Part shown: in pieces, positions 42,410 to 50,936 of the stretch | Layout: every line of letters begins with the position of its first letter | Numbering within the stretch: the stretch's first letter is position 1 | Origin: Photobacterium kagoshimensis | GTDB taxonomy: Bacteria; Pseudomonadota; Gammaproteobacteria; Enterobacterales; Vibrionaceae | Direction of reading: 5' to 3' | Assembly (NCBI RefSeq): GCF_050337045.1 | Contig: NZ_JAKJSO010000009.1 | Coordinates: 434,001-498,000, forward strand | Length of the DNA: 64,000 nt | Translations under genes and position numbers: made by a program | Notes under the pieces: model-generated | Databases searched by the model: none | Told to the model about the DNA's origin: nothing | What the model saw: the letters and a program-made list of their open reading frames with translations, nothing else

Positions 42410-42438
42410 GAAAGCAGCTGAATGTGGCTGCTTTTTTA
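42410..42438 (+). terminator. Terminator after serC
   Basis: Hairpin AAAGCAGC / GCTGCTTTTTT with an eight-base loop, about 25 bases after the serC stop. A-residues on the other side allow activity on the convergent GNAT transcript too. Confidence 0.8.
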
Positions 42439-42460
42439 TGTGCGCAATATAGCAGGGTGG

Positions 42461-42913
42461 TTAGTTTTTATGTTGATAACACATATAGACAAACTGCTTA
42501 TCTTCCCCTGTTTGAACAAACCCCATACGCTGGTAAAGCGCACCAACACGGTTGCTTTGTAAGTAACTTAAGGTTAAGGGCAGTTGTTGGTGCTGGGCCT
42601 GTTTAATCGCCAGGTTCAGGATTTGAGAGCCAATGCCGAGCCCTTGATGAGACGGTAAAATAAAGAAGCGACAAAAATACAGCTTATCGCCTTGGTCTTG
42701 TACCAGGTAACTGCCAATCGCTTTGCCATTAGATTCTATGATCAAAGGACGCTCTTCCAACCATTCTTCAGCATGAATACGACGTTGCACTGTTTCATCC
42801 CAGCCAAACACGTTTTTTATTGGCTCAAATTCGGTTTGCTTTTTTAGCTCAAACAGAAACTCATAATCGTCATCATAAGCTGTGCGAACAGTAAAAGGGG
42901 GAGGCGATGTCAT
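42461..42913 (-). CDS. GNAT family N-acetyltransferase
   Basis: A 150-residue single-domain acetyltransferase. The acetyl-CoA pyrophosphate-binding loop reads LPSHQGLGIGSQILN (Q-x2-G-x-G, about 88-102), preceded by a beta strand LYFCRFFI and followed by LSYLQSNRVGALYQRMGF, the conserved motif B/C. The substrate is unknown. It lies six bases downstream of the NUDIX gene, so the two probably form a two-gene operon, inserted on the opposite strand between serC and aroA. Confidence 0.85.
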   Translation of the reverse strand: MTSPPPFTVRTAYDDDYEFLFELKKQTEFEPIKNVFGWDETVQRRIHAEEWLEERPLIIESNGKAIGSYLVQDQGDKLYFCRFFILPSHQGLGIGSQILNLAIKQAQHQQLPLTLSYLQSNRVGALYQRMGFVQTGEDKQFVYMCYQHKN

Positions 42914-42919
42914 GGGGAA

Positions 42920-43351
42920 TTAGGACGCACTAAGATAAACAATATTATCTAAATAACAGGCGATAGACTGCTCGCTGGCATCGAAGTGAGGCTGCGGGAG
43001 CATTTTAGGATCAACCCATAGCCAACCATCGCATTTTTCAGGCTCTTTCAATTGTGGAGTGCCTGTATATTCAGTCGCTAACAGGGCAATACTGATGTAA
43101 TGCAGGCCAGACTCTTGATATGTCTTTAGGTTATTCGTGACGGCAATAACTTGTGGGTTAAGGATCTGGACCCCAGTTTCTTCAAGCATTTCACGCACAG
43201 CACATTGTTCGAAGGTTTCACCAATTTCTAGGTGACCACCAGGAATTGAGTAATACGGTGAGTGACTATTTTTGCGCTTACCGATCAGTACTTGCCCTTG
43301 TTCATTTACCAGAATAACGCCGATGCCCACTTTAGGGTTTTCTGCCGCCAT
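42920..43351 (-). CDS. NUDIX hydrolase
   Basis: A 143-residue Nudix protein. The complete box GGHLEIGETFEQCAVREMLEETGV is present at about 36-59, fitting G-x5-E-x7-REU-x-EE-x-GU, so it should hydrolyse a nucleoside-diphosphate-linked compound. Small single-domain members of this type act on oxidised or modified nucleotides or nucleotide sugars; the substrate is not evident. It forms a probable operon with the GNAT gene. The sequence PYYSIPGGHLE before the box is common in MutT-like subfamilies. Confidence 0.88.
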   Translation of the reverse strand: MAAENPKVGIGVILVNEQGQVLIGKRKNSHSPYYSIPGGHLEIGETFEQCAVREMLEETGVQILNPQVIAVTNNLKTYQESGLHYISIALLATEYTGTPQLKEPEKCDGWLWVDPKMLPQPHFDASEQSIACYLDNIVYLSAS

Positions 43352-43641
43352 ATTAAGCTTTTAACTCCAAAAATCTATTCTGAACCTATATATACAATGA
43401 AGTCACTGAACTGCCAATCTAATTTGTTAACAATCAGTGATAAGACTCCAAGATAAAGTGCATGATTGTCTTCATCTCTTTAATCATAGGCTTGAACGGG
43501 TAGGGTTAAACAAGGGGACTATGGTGAATTAATACGTAGTGGCTAAGTTTGTACTAGTTAGGTGATGCATTGGTGCTGGCATCTCACAACATAATTCGCT
43601 AATCTGCTGGAACGCTAAAATTTAGGAAGACGCATAAATAA

Positions 43642-44922
43642 ATGGAAAGTTTAACGTTACAGCCAATTAAACAGATTGATGGTGTAGTAAATTTACCGGG
43701 CTCAAAGAGTGTTTCGAACCGTGCCTTGTTATTGGCGGCGTTAGCACAGGGACAAACACGCCTAACCAACTTACTGGATAGCGATGATATTCGTCATATG
43801 CTAAATGCACTCAAGCAATTAGGGGTCCAATTCGAACTCTCTGCTGATAAAACTGAGTGTGTAGTAAATGGTTTAGGTCATGCTTTCCAACCAGAAAAAG
43901 CACTAGAGTTATATCTTGGTAATGCCGGCACGGCGATGCGCCCACTGGCAGCCGCATTGTGCCTCGGTAGCGGTGAGTTTGTCTTAACGGGTGAACCGCG
44001 CATGAAAGAGCGCCCAATTGGACATTTAGTCGATGCCCTGCGTACTGCGGGAGCAGAAGTCACTTACCTAGAAAATGAACACTACCCACCGCTCGCGATT
44101 AAAGGCACAGGCCTTAATGGTGGTGACGTTGAAATTGATGGTTCTATTTCTAGCCAGTTTTTGACCGCATTCTTAATGGCGGCACCAATGGCAACGCAAG
44201 ACACCGTTATTCGTATTAAGGGGGATTTGGTATCTAAACCTTATATTGATATTACGCTGCACATTATGGCGCAATTTGGTGTGATAGTTGAAAACCGTAA
44301 TTATCAAGAGTTTGTTGTGCCTGCGGGACAGATCTATCAAGCGCCTGGTGATTTTTTAGTTGAAGGGGATGCGTCTTCAGCCTCTTATTTTCTAGCCGCT
44401 GCCGCTATTAAGGGAGGCGCTGTTAAGGTTACGGGTATTGGCAAAAAAAGTATTCAAGGTGATGTTCAATTTGCTGATGCGTTGGCCAAAATGGGGGCTG
44501 AAATCGAGTGGGGTGATGACTATGTTATTGCTCGTCGCGGTGAGTTAAAAGCGGTCGACCTTGATTTTAACCATATTCCAGATGCAGCAATGACGATTGC
44601 GACTGCCGCACTATTTGCCGACGGTACAACCTCAATTCGCAATGTCTATAATTGGCGAGTGAAAGAAACAGACCGATTAGCGGCAATGGCGACAGAGTTA
44701 CGTAAAGTCGGCGCGGAAGTCGAAGAAGGGCATGATTACATTACAATTACGCCGCCTAAGCAGCTACTTCATGCCGCTATTGACACCTATGATGACCACC
44801 GTATGGCAATGTGCTTTTCATTAGTTGCATTAAGCGATACACCGGTGACCATTAATGATCCGAAGTGCACATCAAAAACATTCCCAGATTACTTTGAGAA
44901 GCTTGAAGGACTCAGCCGATAA
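43642..44922 (+). CDS. aroA: 3-phosphoshikimate 1-carboxyvinyltransferase (EPSP synthase)
   Basis: A 426-residue enzyme of the shikimate pathway, transferring enolpyruvyl from PEP to shikimate 3-phosphate. Motifs of class I enzymes: LPGSKSVSNRALLLAALAQG (about 18-37), LYLGNAGTAMRPLAA (about 91-105), GEPRMKERPIGHLVDAL and DHRMAMCFSL near the end. The start has AGGAAG twelve bases upstream. With the DAHP synthase and trp genes in this window it supplies the chorismate branch. A terminator follows at 44957. Confidence 0.97.
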   Translation: MESLTLQPIKQIDGVVNLPGSKSVSNRALLLAALAQGQTRLTNLLDSDDIRHMLNALKQLGVQFELSADKTECVVNGLGHAFQPEKALELYLGNAGTAMRPLAAALCLGSGEFVLTGEPRMKERPIGHLVDALRTAGAEVTYLENEHYPPLAIKGTGLNGGDVEIDGSISSQFLTAFLMAAPMATQDTVIRIKGDLVSKPYIDITLHIMAQFGVIVENRNYQEFVVPAGQIYQAPGDFLVEGDASSASYFLAAAAIKGGAVKVTGIGKKSIQGDVQFADALAKMGAEIEWGDDYVIARRGELKAVDLDFNHIPDAAMTIATAALFADGTTSIRNVYNWRVKETDRLAAMATELRKVGAEVEEGHDYITITPPKQLLHAAIDTYDDHRMAMCFSLVALSDTPVTINDPKCTSKTFPDYFEKLEGLSR

Positions 44923-44956
44923 TCAGCCGCTTATAAATATAAGAAAATAATCAAGA

Positions 44957-44991
44957 ATTACACCCATATCACCAGATGTGGGTGTTTTTTC
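44957..44991 (+). terminator. Terminator after aroA
   Basis: Hairpin ACACCCA / TGTGGGTGT with a ten-base loop followed by T6, about 35 bases after the aroA stop. Confidence 0.85.
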
Positions 44992-45164
44992 TTCAGCTAA
45001 TTTTTTCCTATTCGATGCGGCCGTTTTCTTCTGCCCCTTTTCAAAAAAATCACGTATAATCTGCGCCCGTTTGATTGATGGCTTAACTTTGTTGTTGCTG
45101 CATTTTTTGCTATGCAAAATTAAGCGATTAATATTACGATTGTGAAAATATTCGGAGATACTCT

Positions 45165-45845
45165 ATGTCTACACATTCACCTGTAATCACGGTTGATGGC
45201 CCCAGCGGTGCAGGTAAAGGCACACTATGTATGCTTTTAGCTGACAAGTTAGGTTGGAATCTTTTAGATTCTGGCGCTATCTACCGTGTATTAGCACTTG
45301 CAGCGCTTCATCACGGTGTTGATCTTGAATCAGAAGAAGCGCTAGTGGTACTGGCGGCGCATTTAGATGTGCAGTTTGTTGCTGAAGGTGACTTGGTGAA
45401 AGTGATCTTAGAAGGCGAAGATGTATCGCCTACATTGCGTACTCAAGATGTGGCGAACGCAGCATCTAAAATTGCGGCACTTCCTCGTGTTCGTGAAGCC
45501 TTACTACGCCGTCAACGTGCGTTTAGTGAAGCGCCTGGTTTAGTGGCTGATGGCCGCGATATGGGCACGGTTGTTTTTCCACAAGCGGAAGTGAAAATCT
45601 TCCTAGATGCGAGTGCGGAAGAACGTGCTAATCGCCGTATGAATCAGTTGCAAAATAAAGGCATAGATGTTAACTTTGTCACCCTTTTAAGCGAGATTCA
45701 AGAACGCGATTATAGAGATCGTAACCGTGCGGTTGCTCCTCTGCGTCCCGCTGATGATGCTTTAGTGCTAGACTCTACTGAACTTTCAATAGAGCAAGTG
45801 ACAGCACAAGCCCTCGCTTATATTGAACAAAAATTGTCTTGTTGA
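45165..45845 (+). CDS. cmk: Cytidylate kinase
   Basis: A 226-residue nucleoside monophosphate kinase phosphorylating CMP and dCMP. The P-loop is VDGPSGAGKGTLC (about 10-22), and DSGAIYRVLALAAL, VADGRDMGTVVFP and LDASAEERANRRM follow, all characteristic. The ATG has GGAG about nine bases upstream. It lies just before rpsA, as in enteric bacteria, and cmk read-through contributes to rpsA transcription in E. coli. Confidence 0.96.
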   Translation: MSTHSPVITVDGPSGAGKGTLCMLLADKLGWNLLDSGAIYRVLALAALHHGVDLESEEALVVLAAHLDVQFVAEGDLVKVILEGEDVSPTLRTQDVANAASKIAALPRVREALLRRQRAFSEAPGLVADGRDMGTVVFPQAEVKIFLDASAEERANRRMNQLQNKGIDVNFVTLLSEIQERDYRDRNRAVAPLRPADDALVLDSTELSIEQVTAQALAYIEQKLSC

Positions 45846-45868
45846 ATACTCAGCAAGGCGGCGTCGGT

Positions 45869-45925
45869 GTCAAGGAAGATAACTGACTTTTATATCAACC
45901 CCATGCGGTAGGATACCCATGGTTG
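45869..45925 (+). promoter_or_regulatory. rpsA leader with two GGA-containing hairpins (candidate S1 autoregulatory site)
   Basis: Hairpin A: GTCA (45869-45872) / TGAC (45884-45887) with GGA in the loop. Hairpin B: CCATG (45901-45905), bulged C, GGTA / loop GGA / TACC, CATGG (45918-45922). The A/T-rich stretch to the ATG (45949) has only a weak GAAG and no proper Shine-Dalgarno. E. coli rpsA likewise lacks a good ribosome-binding site and uses GGA-loop hairpins for S1-dependent initiation and autogenous repression. The pairing is by eye only. Confidence 0.65.
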
Positions 45926-45948
45926 TTTATCAAATTGAAGATTAAATA

Positions 45949-47619
45949 ATGACTGAATCTTTTGCTTTACTCTTTGAAGAGTCTCTAAACGAAATCGAAA
46001 CACGCCCAGGCGCGATCGTTAAAGGTACTGTAGTAGCTATCGAGAACGGTTACGTTCTTGTTGATGCTGGCCTTAAGTCAGAGTCATCTATCCCAGCTGA
46101 AGAATTCAAGAACGCTGCTGGCGAACTTGAAATCGAAATCGGCGCACAAGTAGATGTTGCTCTTGACGCGATCGAAGATGGTTTCGGTGAGACTAAACTT
46201 TCTCGTGAGAAAGCTAAGCGTCACGAAGCTTGGATCCAGCTTGAAAAAGCTTACGAAGAAGCTGAAACTGTTGTTGGTATCATCAACGGTAAAGTTAAGG
46301 GCGGCTTCACAGTTGAACTTAACGGCATCCGTGCGTTCCTACCAGGTTCACTAGTAGACGTACGTCCAATCCGTGACACTGCTCACCTTGAAAACAAAGA
46401 GCTAGAGTTCAAAGTAATCAAGCTTGATCAGAAGCGCAACAACGTTGTTGTTTCTCGCCGCGCAGTTATCGAATCTGAAAACAGCGTTGAGCGTGACGAG
46501 CTACTTGCATCTCTACAAGAAGGCATGGAAGTTAAAGGTATCGTTAAGAACCTTACTGACTACGGTGCATTCGTTGATCTTGGTGGTGTTGACGGTCTTC
46601 TACACATTACTGATATGGCTTGGAAACGCGTTAAGCACCCAAGTGAAATCGTTAATGTTGGTGACGAAATCAACGTTAAAGTTCTTAAGTTCGACCGTGA
46701 GCGTACTCGCGTATCACTAGGTCTTAAGCAACTTGGCGAAGATCCATGGGTTGCAATCGCTAAGCGTTACCCAGAAAGCACTAAGCTATCTGGCCGCGTA
46801 ACTAACCTAACTGACTACGGCTGCTTCGTTGAAATCGAAGAAGGCGTTGAAGGTCTTGTACACGTTTCTGAGATGGATTGGACTAACAAAAACATCCACC
46901 CATCAAAAGTTGTTAACGTGGGCGACGAAGTTGAAGTTATGGTTCTTGATATCGACGAAGAACGTCGTCGTATCAGCCTAGGTCTTAAGCAGTGTAAAGC
47001 TAACCCATGGCAGTCATTTGCAGAAATGCAAGCTAAGGGCGATAAAGTAACTGGTAAGATCAAGTCTATCACTGATTTCGGTATCTTCATCGGTCTTGAA
47101 GGCGGCATCGACGGTCTAGTTCACCTATCTGACATTTCTTGGAATGTTTCTGGTGAAGACGCAGTTCGTGACTTCAAGAAAGGCGACGAAATCTCTGCAG
47201 TAGTTCTTGCAGTTGACGCAGAGCGTGAGCGTATCTCTCTAGGCGTTAAGCAAATCGAAGAAGACCCATTCAACGGCTACGTTGCAGTTAACAAGAAAGG
47301 TGCTCTAGTTACCGGTACTGTTACTGCAGTTGACGCGAAAGGCGCAACAGTTGAGCTAATTGAAGGTGTTGAAGGTTACCTACGTGCTTCTGAAGCATCT
47401 GTTGACCGTGTTGAAGACGCAACTCTAGTTCTTTCTGTTGGCGATTCTGTTGAAGCTAAATTCACAGGCGTTGACCGTAAGAACCGCGTAATCAACCTAT
47501 CTGTACGCGCTAAAGACGTTGCTGAAGAGCAAGAAGCAATGGCTACTCTGAACAAGCAAGATGATGCTTCGTTCGGTAACGCTATGGCTGACGCTTTCAA
47601 AGCTGCTAAAGGCGAATAA
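45949..47619 (+). CDS. rpsA: 30S ribosomal protein S1
   Basis: A 556-residue protein made of six S1 (OB-fold) repeats. The first two bind the ribosome (about 20-90 and 105-170). Four RNA-binding repeats follow, with recurrent VKNLTDYGAFVDLGGVDGLL, VTNLTDYGCFVEIEEGVEGL and IKSITDFGIFIGLEGGIDGL type blocks. Length and repeat count match E. coli S1 (557). It recruits mRNAs with weak or structured leaders. Codon use is visibly optimised (for instance many GTT/GGT/CGT), as expected for a highly expressed gene. Confidence 0.98.
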   Translation: MTESFALLFEESLNEIETRPGAIVKGTVVAIENGYVLVDAGLKSESSIPAEEFKNAAGELEIEIGAQVDVALDAIEDGFGETKLSREKAKRHEAWIQLEKAYEEAETVVGIINGKVKGGFTVELNGIRAFLPGSLVDVRPIRDTAHLENKELEFKVIKLDQKRNNVVVSRRAVIESENSVERDELLASLQEGMEVKGIVKNLTDYGAFVDLGGVDGLLHITDMAWKRVKHPSEIVNVGDEINVKVLKFDRERTRVSLGLKQLGEDPWVAIAKRYPESTKLSGRVTNLTDYGCFVEIEEGVEGLVHVSEMDWTNKNIHPSKVVNVGDEVEVMVLDIDEERRRISLGLKQCKANPWQSFAEMQAKGDKVTGKIKSITDFGIFIGLEGGIDGLVHLSDISWNVSGEDAVRDFKKGDEISAVVLAVDAERERISLGVKQIEEDPFNGYVAVNKKGALVTGTVTAVDAKGATVELIEGVEGYLRASEASVDRVEDATLVLSVGDSVEAKFTGVDRKNRVINLSVRAKDVAEEQEAMATLNKQDDASFGNAMADAFKAAKGE

Positions 47620-47624
47620 TTGAG

Positions 47625-47661
47625 CTTAGGGAGAAAAAGCGTTTTAGCATTTTCTCCCTAA
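47625..47661 (+). terminator. Strong hairpin after rpsA
   Basis: TTAGGGAGAAAAAGC pairs with GCATTTTCTCCCTAA across a short loop (one mismatch), starting six bases after the stop. It lacks a good T-run downstream (ACGGTT), so it may act as a processing or stability element, or a partial terminator allowing read-through into ihfB. Confidence 0.6.
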
Positions 47662-47703
47662 ACGGTTATACTATTGAGAAACATACTAAAAACCGGAGTG
47701 TTT

Positions 47704-47994
47704 ATGACAAAGTCTGAATTAATTGAAAGGCTATGTAGTCAACAAACACATCTTTCTGCCAAACAGGTAGAAGATGCAATCAAGGATATCCTTGAGCACA
47801 TGGCGAATACCCTCGAAGAGGGCGATCGCATTGAGATCCGCGGCTTTGGTAGCTTCTCGTTGCATTACCGTGCTCCCCGTGTAGGTCGCAACCCTAAAAC
47901 TGGTGATAAAGTTGAGTTGGACGGCAAGTTCGTTCCTCACTTCAAGCCAGGTAAAGAATTACGCGATCGTGTTAATTTGTCTCTGGCAGGTTAA
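47704..47994 (+). CDS. ihfB: Integration host factor beta subunit
   Basis: A 96-residue DNA-bending protein of the HU/IHF family, which pairs with IhfA. MTKSELIERLCSQQTHLSAK begins the fold and RIEIRGFGSFSLHYRAPRVG, then RNPKTGD, is the DNA-contacting arm with the intercalating Pro. Start at 47704 has CGGAG upstream and fits relatives; an earlier in-frame start at 47674 is unlikely. It follows rpsA as in enteric bacteria. IHF is relevant to the psp promoter in this window, where it assists PspF in E. coli. Confidence 0.96.
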   Translation: MTKSELIERLCSQQTHLSAKQVEDAIKDILEHMANTLEEGDRIEIRGFGSFSLHYRAPRVGRNPKTGDKVELDGKFVPHFKPGKELRDRVNLSLAG

Positions 47995-48006
47995 CCACGG
48001 TTCTGA

Positions 48007-48038
48007 CAAAAAACGGCATACATTGTATGCCGTTTTTT
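48007..48038 (+). terminator. Terminator after ihfB
   Basis: Hairpin AACGGCATAC / GTATGCCGTT with a short loop followed by T7; about 12 bases after the stop. Confidence 0.9.
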
Positions 48039-48272
48039 TATGCCTAAAATTTGAGTTGTATTGCCAGTGGAAAGAAGACACCTTAGAATATTGATTCTGT
48101 ACCGTGATTCTGCAAGATGGTAATGAGTTAAGTTACTATTTATTAAGCAGAAAATATTTATTCTTATGAATATATCAATATTGAGAGCTAAGTGTTCATA
48201 GAACGTGCGGAATTATGTCGTTACTTAATGATTTTGGTTGCGAGTTACTGCATAATCACAGAATGTTCTGTT

Positions 48273-48281
48273 TGATATAAT
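48273..48281 (+). promoter_or_regulatory. Extended -10 promoter of lapA-lapB
   Basis: TGATATAAT: a perfect TATAAT (48276-48281) with the TGn extension, 33 bases before the lapA ATG. No convincing -35, as expected for extended -10 promoters. Confidence 0.65.
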
Positions 48282-48314
48282 CGAACTTTGATGGATTAAG
48301 TGAGAGGATTCACG

Positions 48315-48599
48315 ATGAAAATAATTGGCATTCTGCTACTCATAGTCTGCTTTCTGATCACCTTAGCACTTGGGGCACAAAACCAAGAGCTGGTGAATTT
48401 TAACTACCTTGTCGCGCAAGGTGAGTTCCAGTTATCAACATTATTAGGCATCGCATTCGGTGGTGGTTTTGCTATTGGTTGGTTGATCTGTGGCCTTCTA
48501 TATTTGAAAGCGCGTGTTTCAAAAAATCTACTAACCAAAAAAGTGGCTAAGCAACAAAAAGAGTTGGAGCAGCTTCGCGCCGCGCCAGCGAAGGACTAA
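48315..48599 (+). CDS. lapA: Lipopolysaccharide assembly protein A
   Basis: A 94-residue inner-membrane protein of the LapA (YciS) family. Two membrane spans lie at about 3-22 and 42-64, and a cytoplasmic coiled tail rich in Lys/Gln (KKVAKQQKELEQLR) follows. With LapB it tunes LPS synthesis by acting on FtsH-dependent turnover of LpxC in E. coli. I chose ATG 48315; the in-frame GTG at 48300 is upstream. It lies three bases before lapB, so they are co-translated. Confidence 0.92.
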   Translation: MKIIGILLLIVCFLITLALGAQNQELVNFNYLVAQGEFQLSTLLGIAFGGGFAIGWLICGLLYLKARVSKNLLTKKVAKQQKELEQLRAAPAKD

Positions 48600-48602
48600 T
48601 CA

Positions 48603-49772
48603 ATGCTTGAGCTGTTGTTCCTGTTACTCCCTATTGCTGCTGCCTATGGCTGGTATATGGGTAACAGGAACGCACAAAATGAACGACAGGAACAGTCTCA
48701 TCACATGTCACGTCAATACGTGACAGGTCTGAACCTATTGCTCTCTGATCAATCAGATAAAGCAGTAGATGTATTTATTGAGCTGCTTCAAGTTGACAGT
48801 GAAACAATTGATACCCACCTTGCACTTGGTAACCTTTTCCGAAGCCGAGGTGAAGTCGATCGCGCAATTCGTATTCACCAAAACCTCATCGCTCGCCCAA
48901 ACCTAACAATCGATCAACGTAATCTGGCGTTACAACAGTTAGCAAAAGACTACATGGCTGCTGGTTTCCTCGATCGAGCAGAGAAAATATTTCAGCAACT
49001 GCTTGATGAACCCGATCATCGTAAAGCGGCACTCCAACAGCTCCTCTCTATTTATCAGCAGACCCGTGAATGGGAAAATGCGATAGAGATGGCGACGCAA
49101 CTGGTAAAAATAGGCAAAACGAAGTTAAAGCACGATATTGCACATTATTGGTGTGAATTGTCGATGCTGGAGTTAGGTGCCCAAAATCCAGACAAAGCAA
49201 AGCAACACTTAAAGAAAGCACTATCGGCTGATAAAAATTGTGTCAGGGCAACCATAGCGACTGCACGTATTTTGATTTCTGAAAAAGAATATAAATCAGC
49301 AGCAAAGCAGCTAGAGCGTATCGCAGAGCAAGATATTGAATTTATTAGCGAAGGTTTACCTTTGTTATTGCAATGCTATGAAGCAATTGGTAACGAAGCT
49401 GCTTGGCTCAAGTATCTACAAAACTCAGTGGAGCATAAAGCAGGCGCAACAGCGGAACTGATGCTGGCTGATGAAATATTTAAACATGAAGGTGCTGCGT
49501 TAGCGCAAGCTTTTATGACGCGACAGTTAACTAAAAACCCAACGATGAAGGGCTTCTACCAACTGATGGACTACCATCTGGATGAAGCTGAAGAGGGACG
49601 GGCTAAAGATAGCCTAACCTCGTTGCGTAAATTAGTGGGTGAACAACTGAAACTTAAACCGAACTTCCGCTGCCGAAACTGTGGTTTTGCTACCCATTCA
49701 CTTTATTGGCAGTGTCCATCGTGTAAAAGCTGGGGAACGGTTAAGCCTATTCGCGGTTTAGATGGTGAATAG
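48603..49772 (+). CDS. lapB: Lipopolysaccharide assembly protein B
   Basis: A 389-residue protein with an N-terminal membrane anchor (about 1-18, MLELLFLLLPIAAAYGWYMG), a run of tetratricopeptide repeats (about 35-340) and a C-terminal rubredoxin-like zinc domain with CRNCGF and CPSCKSWG (about 356-377). LapB (YciM) helps FtsH degrade LpxC and so limits lipid A synthesis. Length and domain order match E. coli. Operon with lapA; a terminator follows at 49805. Confidence 0.94.
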   Translation: MLELLFLLLPIAAAYGWYMGNRNAQNERQEQSHHMSRQYVTGLNLLLSDQSDKAVDVFIELLQVDSETIDTHLALGNLFRSRGEVDRAIRIHQNLIARPNLTIDQRNLALQQLAKDYMAAGFLDRAEKIFQQLLDEPDHRKAALQQLLSIYQQTREWENAIEMATQLVKIGKTKLKHDIAHYWCELSMLELGAQNPDKAKQHLKKALSADKNCVRATIATARILISEKEYKSAAKQLERIAEQDIEFISEGLPLLLQCYEAIGNEAAWLKYLQNSVEHKAGATAELMLADEIFKHEGAALAQAFMTRQLTKNPTMKGFYQLMDYHLDEAEEGRAKDSLTSLRKLVGEQLKLKPNFRCRNCGFATHSLYWQCPSCKSWGTVKPIRGLDGE

Positions 49773-50083
49773 CAGGTTTACATTGTTGATATTTTAGAGC
49801 TTAGAGCCCACTTTTAAAATGAGTGGGCTTTTTTGTGGGTAAAACATAAGATTTAACAGGTTATTTTTAGTTTTAAATCGATATTCAGTATTTTTATGAG
49901 TTTTATGAGGCGGTAAAATTAATCTTACTGTAACAAACGATTGGCTAGTGATGAATAGTGGCTGTTTTGCCTATCTGTGGGTGTAAATGTAATTAACGCT
50001 CGAAAAAATGCAATTTTCATGTACAATTCTGCCGCAGACAGGAAACTGTACGTGACTGATTTATAGATAAAGCAGGAGATACA
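49773..50083. other. Intergenic region between lapB and pyrF
   Basis: 311 bases without a credible gene. It holds the lapB terminator and, at the right end, a possible pyrF -10 (TACAAT, 50022-50027), for which I see no good -35. Confidence 0.5.
49805..49836 (+). terminator. Terminator after lapB
   Basis: Hairpin AGCCCACTT / AGTGGGCT followed by T6, about 35 bases after the lapB stop. Confidence 0.88.
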
Positions 50084-50779
50084 ATGTTAGACCCAAAAGT
50101 GATTGTCGCTCTCGACTACCCAAATCAAGATGATGCGTTAGCTTTTGTTGACCGTATTGAACCGGGAAGCTGCCGACTGAAAGTTGGTAAAGAGATGTTT
50201 ACTTATTTTGGCCCTGACTTTGTGCGTAAACTGCATGATCGGGGTCATTCTGTATTTCTGGACTTAAAATTCCATGATATCCCAAATACATGCTCGCGCG
50301 CAGTGGCTGCTGCTGCTGATATGGGAGTGTGGATGGTAAATGTTCACGCCAGCGGTGGTGAACGCATGATGGCCGCATCGCGCGAAATTCTAGAGCCTTA
50401 TGGAAAAGATCGCCCGTTATTGATTGCTGTGACTGTACTGACAAGTATGGAGGCCTCGGACCTTGCGGGGATTGGCATCCAACGTGAGCCACAAGAGCAT
50501 GTTCTAAACCTTGCTAGCTTAACGAAGAACAGCGGTTTAGATGGTGTTGTTTGCTCTGCACAAGAAGCATCAATGTTAAAAGCAAACTTAGGGCAAGAGT
50601 TTAAGCTAATTACCCCAGGTATTCGTCCTGCCGGCAGTGCTGCGGGTGATCAGCGCCGTGTGATGACACCAGTAGAAGCCGTACAGGCGGGGTCTGATTA
50701 TCTTGTGATTGGTCGTCCTATCACTAAAGCTGTCGATCCTGCGGCAGTACTTGCTGAGATTAATGCATCGCTAGCGTAA
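50084..50779 (+). CDS. pyrF: Orotidine 5'-phosphate decarboxylase
   Basis: A 231-residue TIM-barrel enzyme making UMP from OMP. Active-site motifs: VALDYPNQ (Asp, about 8-15), LKVGKEMF (Lys) and the Asp-Lys-Asp signature FLDLKFHDIPNT (about 57-68). The C-terminal TPGIRP and VIGRPITKA bind the phosphate. The ATG has AGGAG seven bases upstream. It follows lapAB as in E. coli but is separated by a terminator. Confidence 0.96.
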   Translation: MLDPKVIVALDYPNQDDALAFVDRIEPGSCRLKVGKEMFTYFGPDFVRKLHDRGHSVFLDLKFHDIPNTCSRAVAAAADMGVWMVNVHASGGERMMAASREILEPYGKDRPLLIAVTVLTSMEASDLAGIGIQREPQEHVLNLASLTKNSGLDGVVCSAQEASMLKANLGQEFKLITPGIRPAGSAAGDQRRVMTPVEAVQAGSDYLVIGRPITKAVDPAAVLAEINASLA

Positions 50780-50804
50780 TCAGTTTTGTTGGCTAAATTC
50801 AAGA

Positions 50805-50838
50805 TAACGGCTCACAGCAATGTGGGCCGTTTTTTTTG
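50805..50838 (+). terminator. Terminator after pyrF
   Basis: Hairpin AACGGCTCACA / TGTGGGCCGTT with a GCAA loop followed by T8, about 30 bases after the pyrF stop. Confidence 0.85.
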
Positions 50839-50936
50839 TGTTTGATTAACAATAATCAGAATTTATATTTGTAGCTTATCTATGGTGTGTGTCAAAATAT
50901 CGACATTCTTTTTAGCGATATAAGTGACTGGTAAAC

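Larger units (their letters stand above)
47995..48314. other. Intergenic region between ihfB and lapA
   Basis: 320 bases. It holds the ihfB terminator (48007-48038) and the lapA promoter (about 48273-48281). The middle part is AT-rich with no credible gene. Confidence 0.5.
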
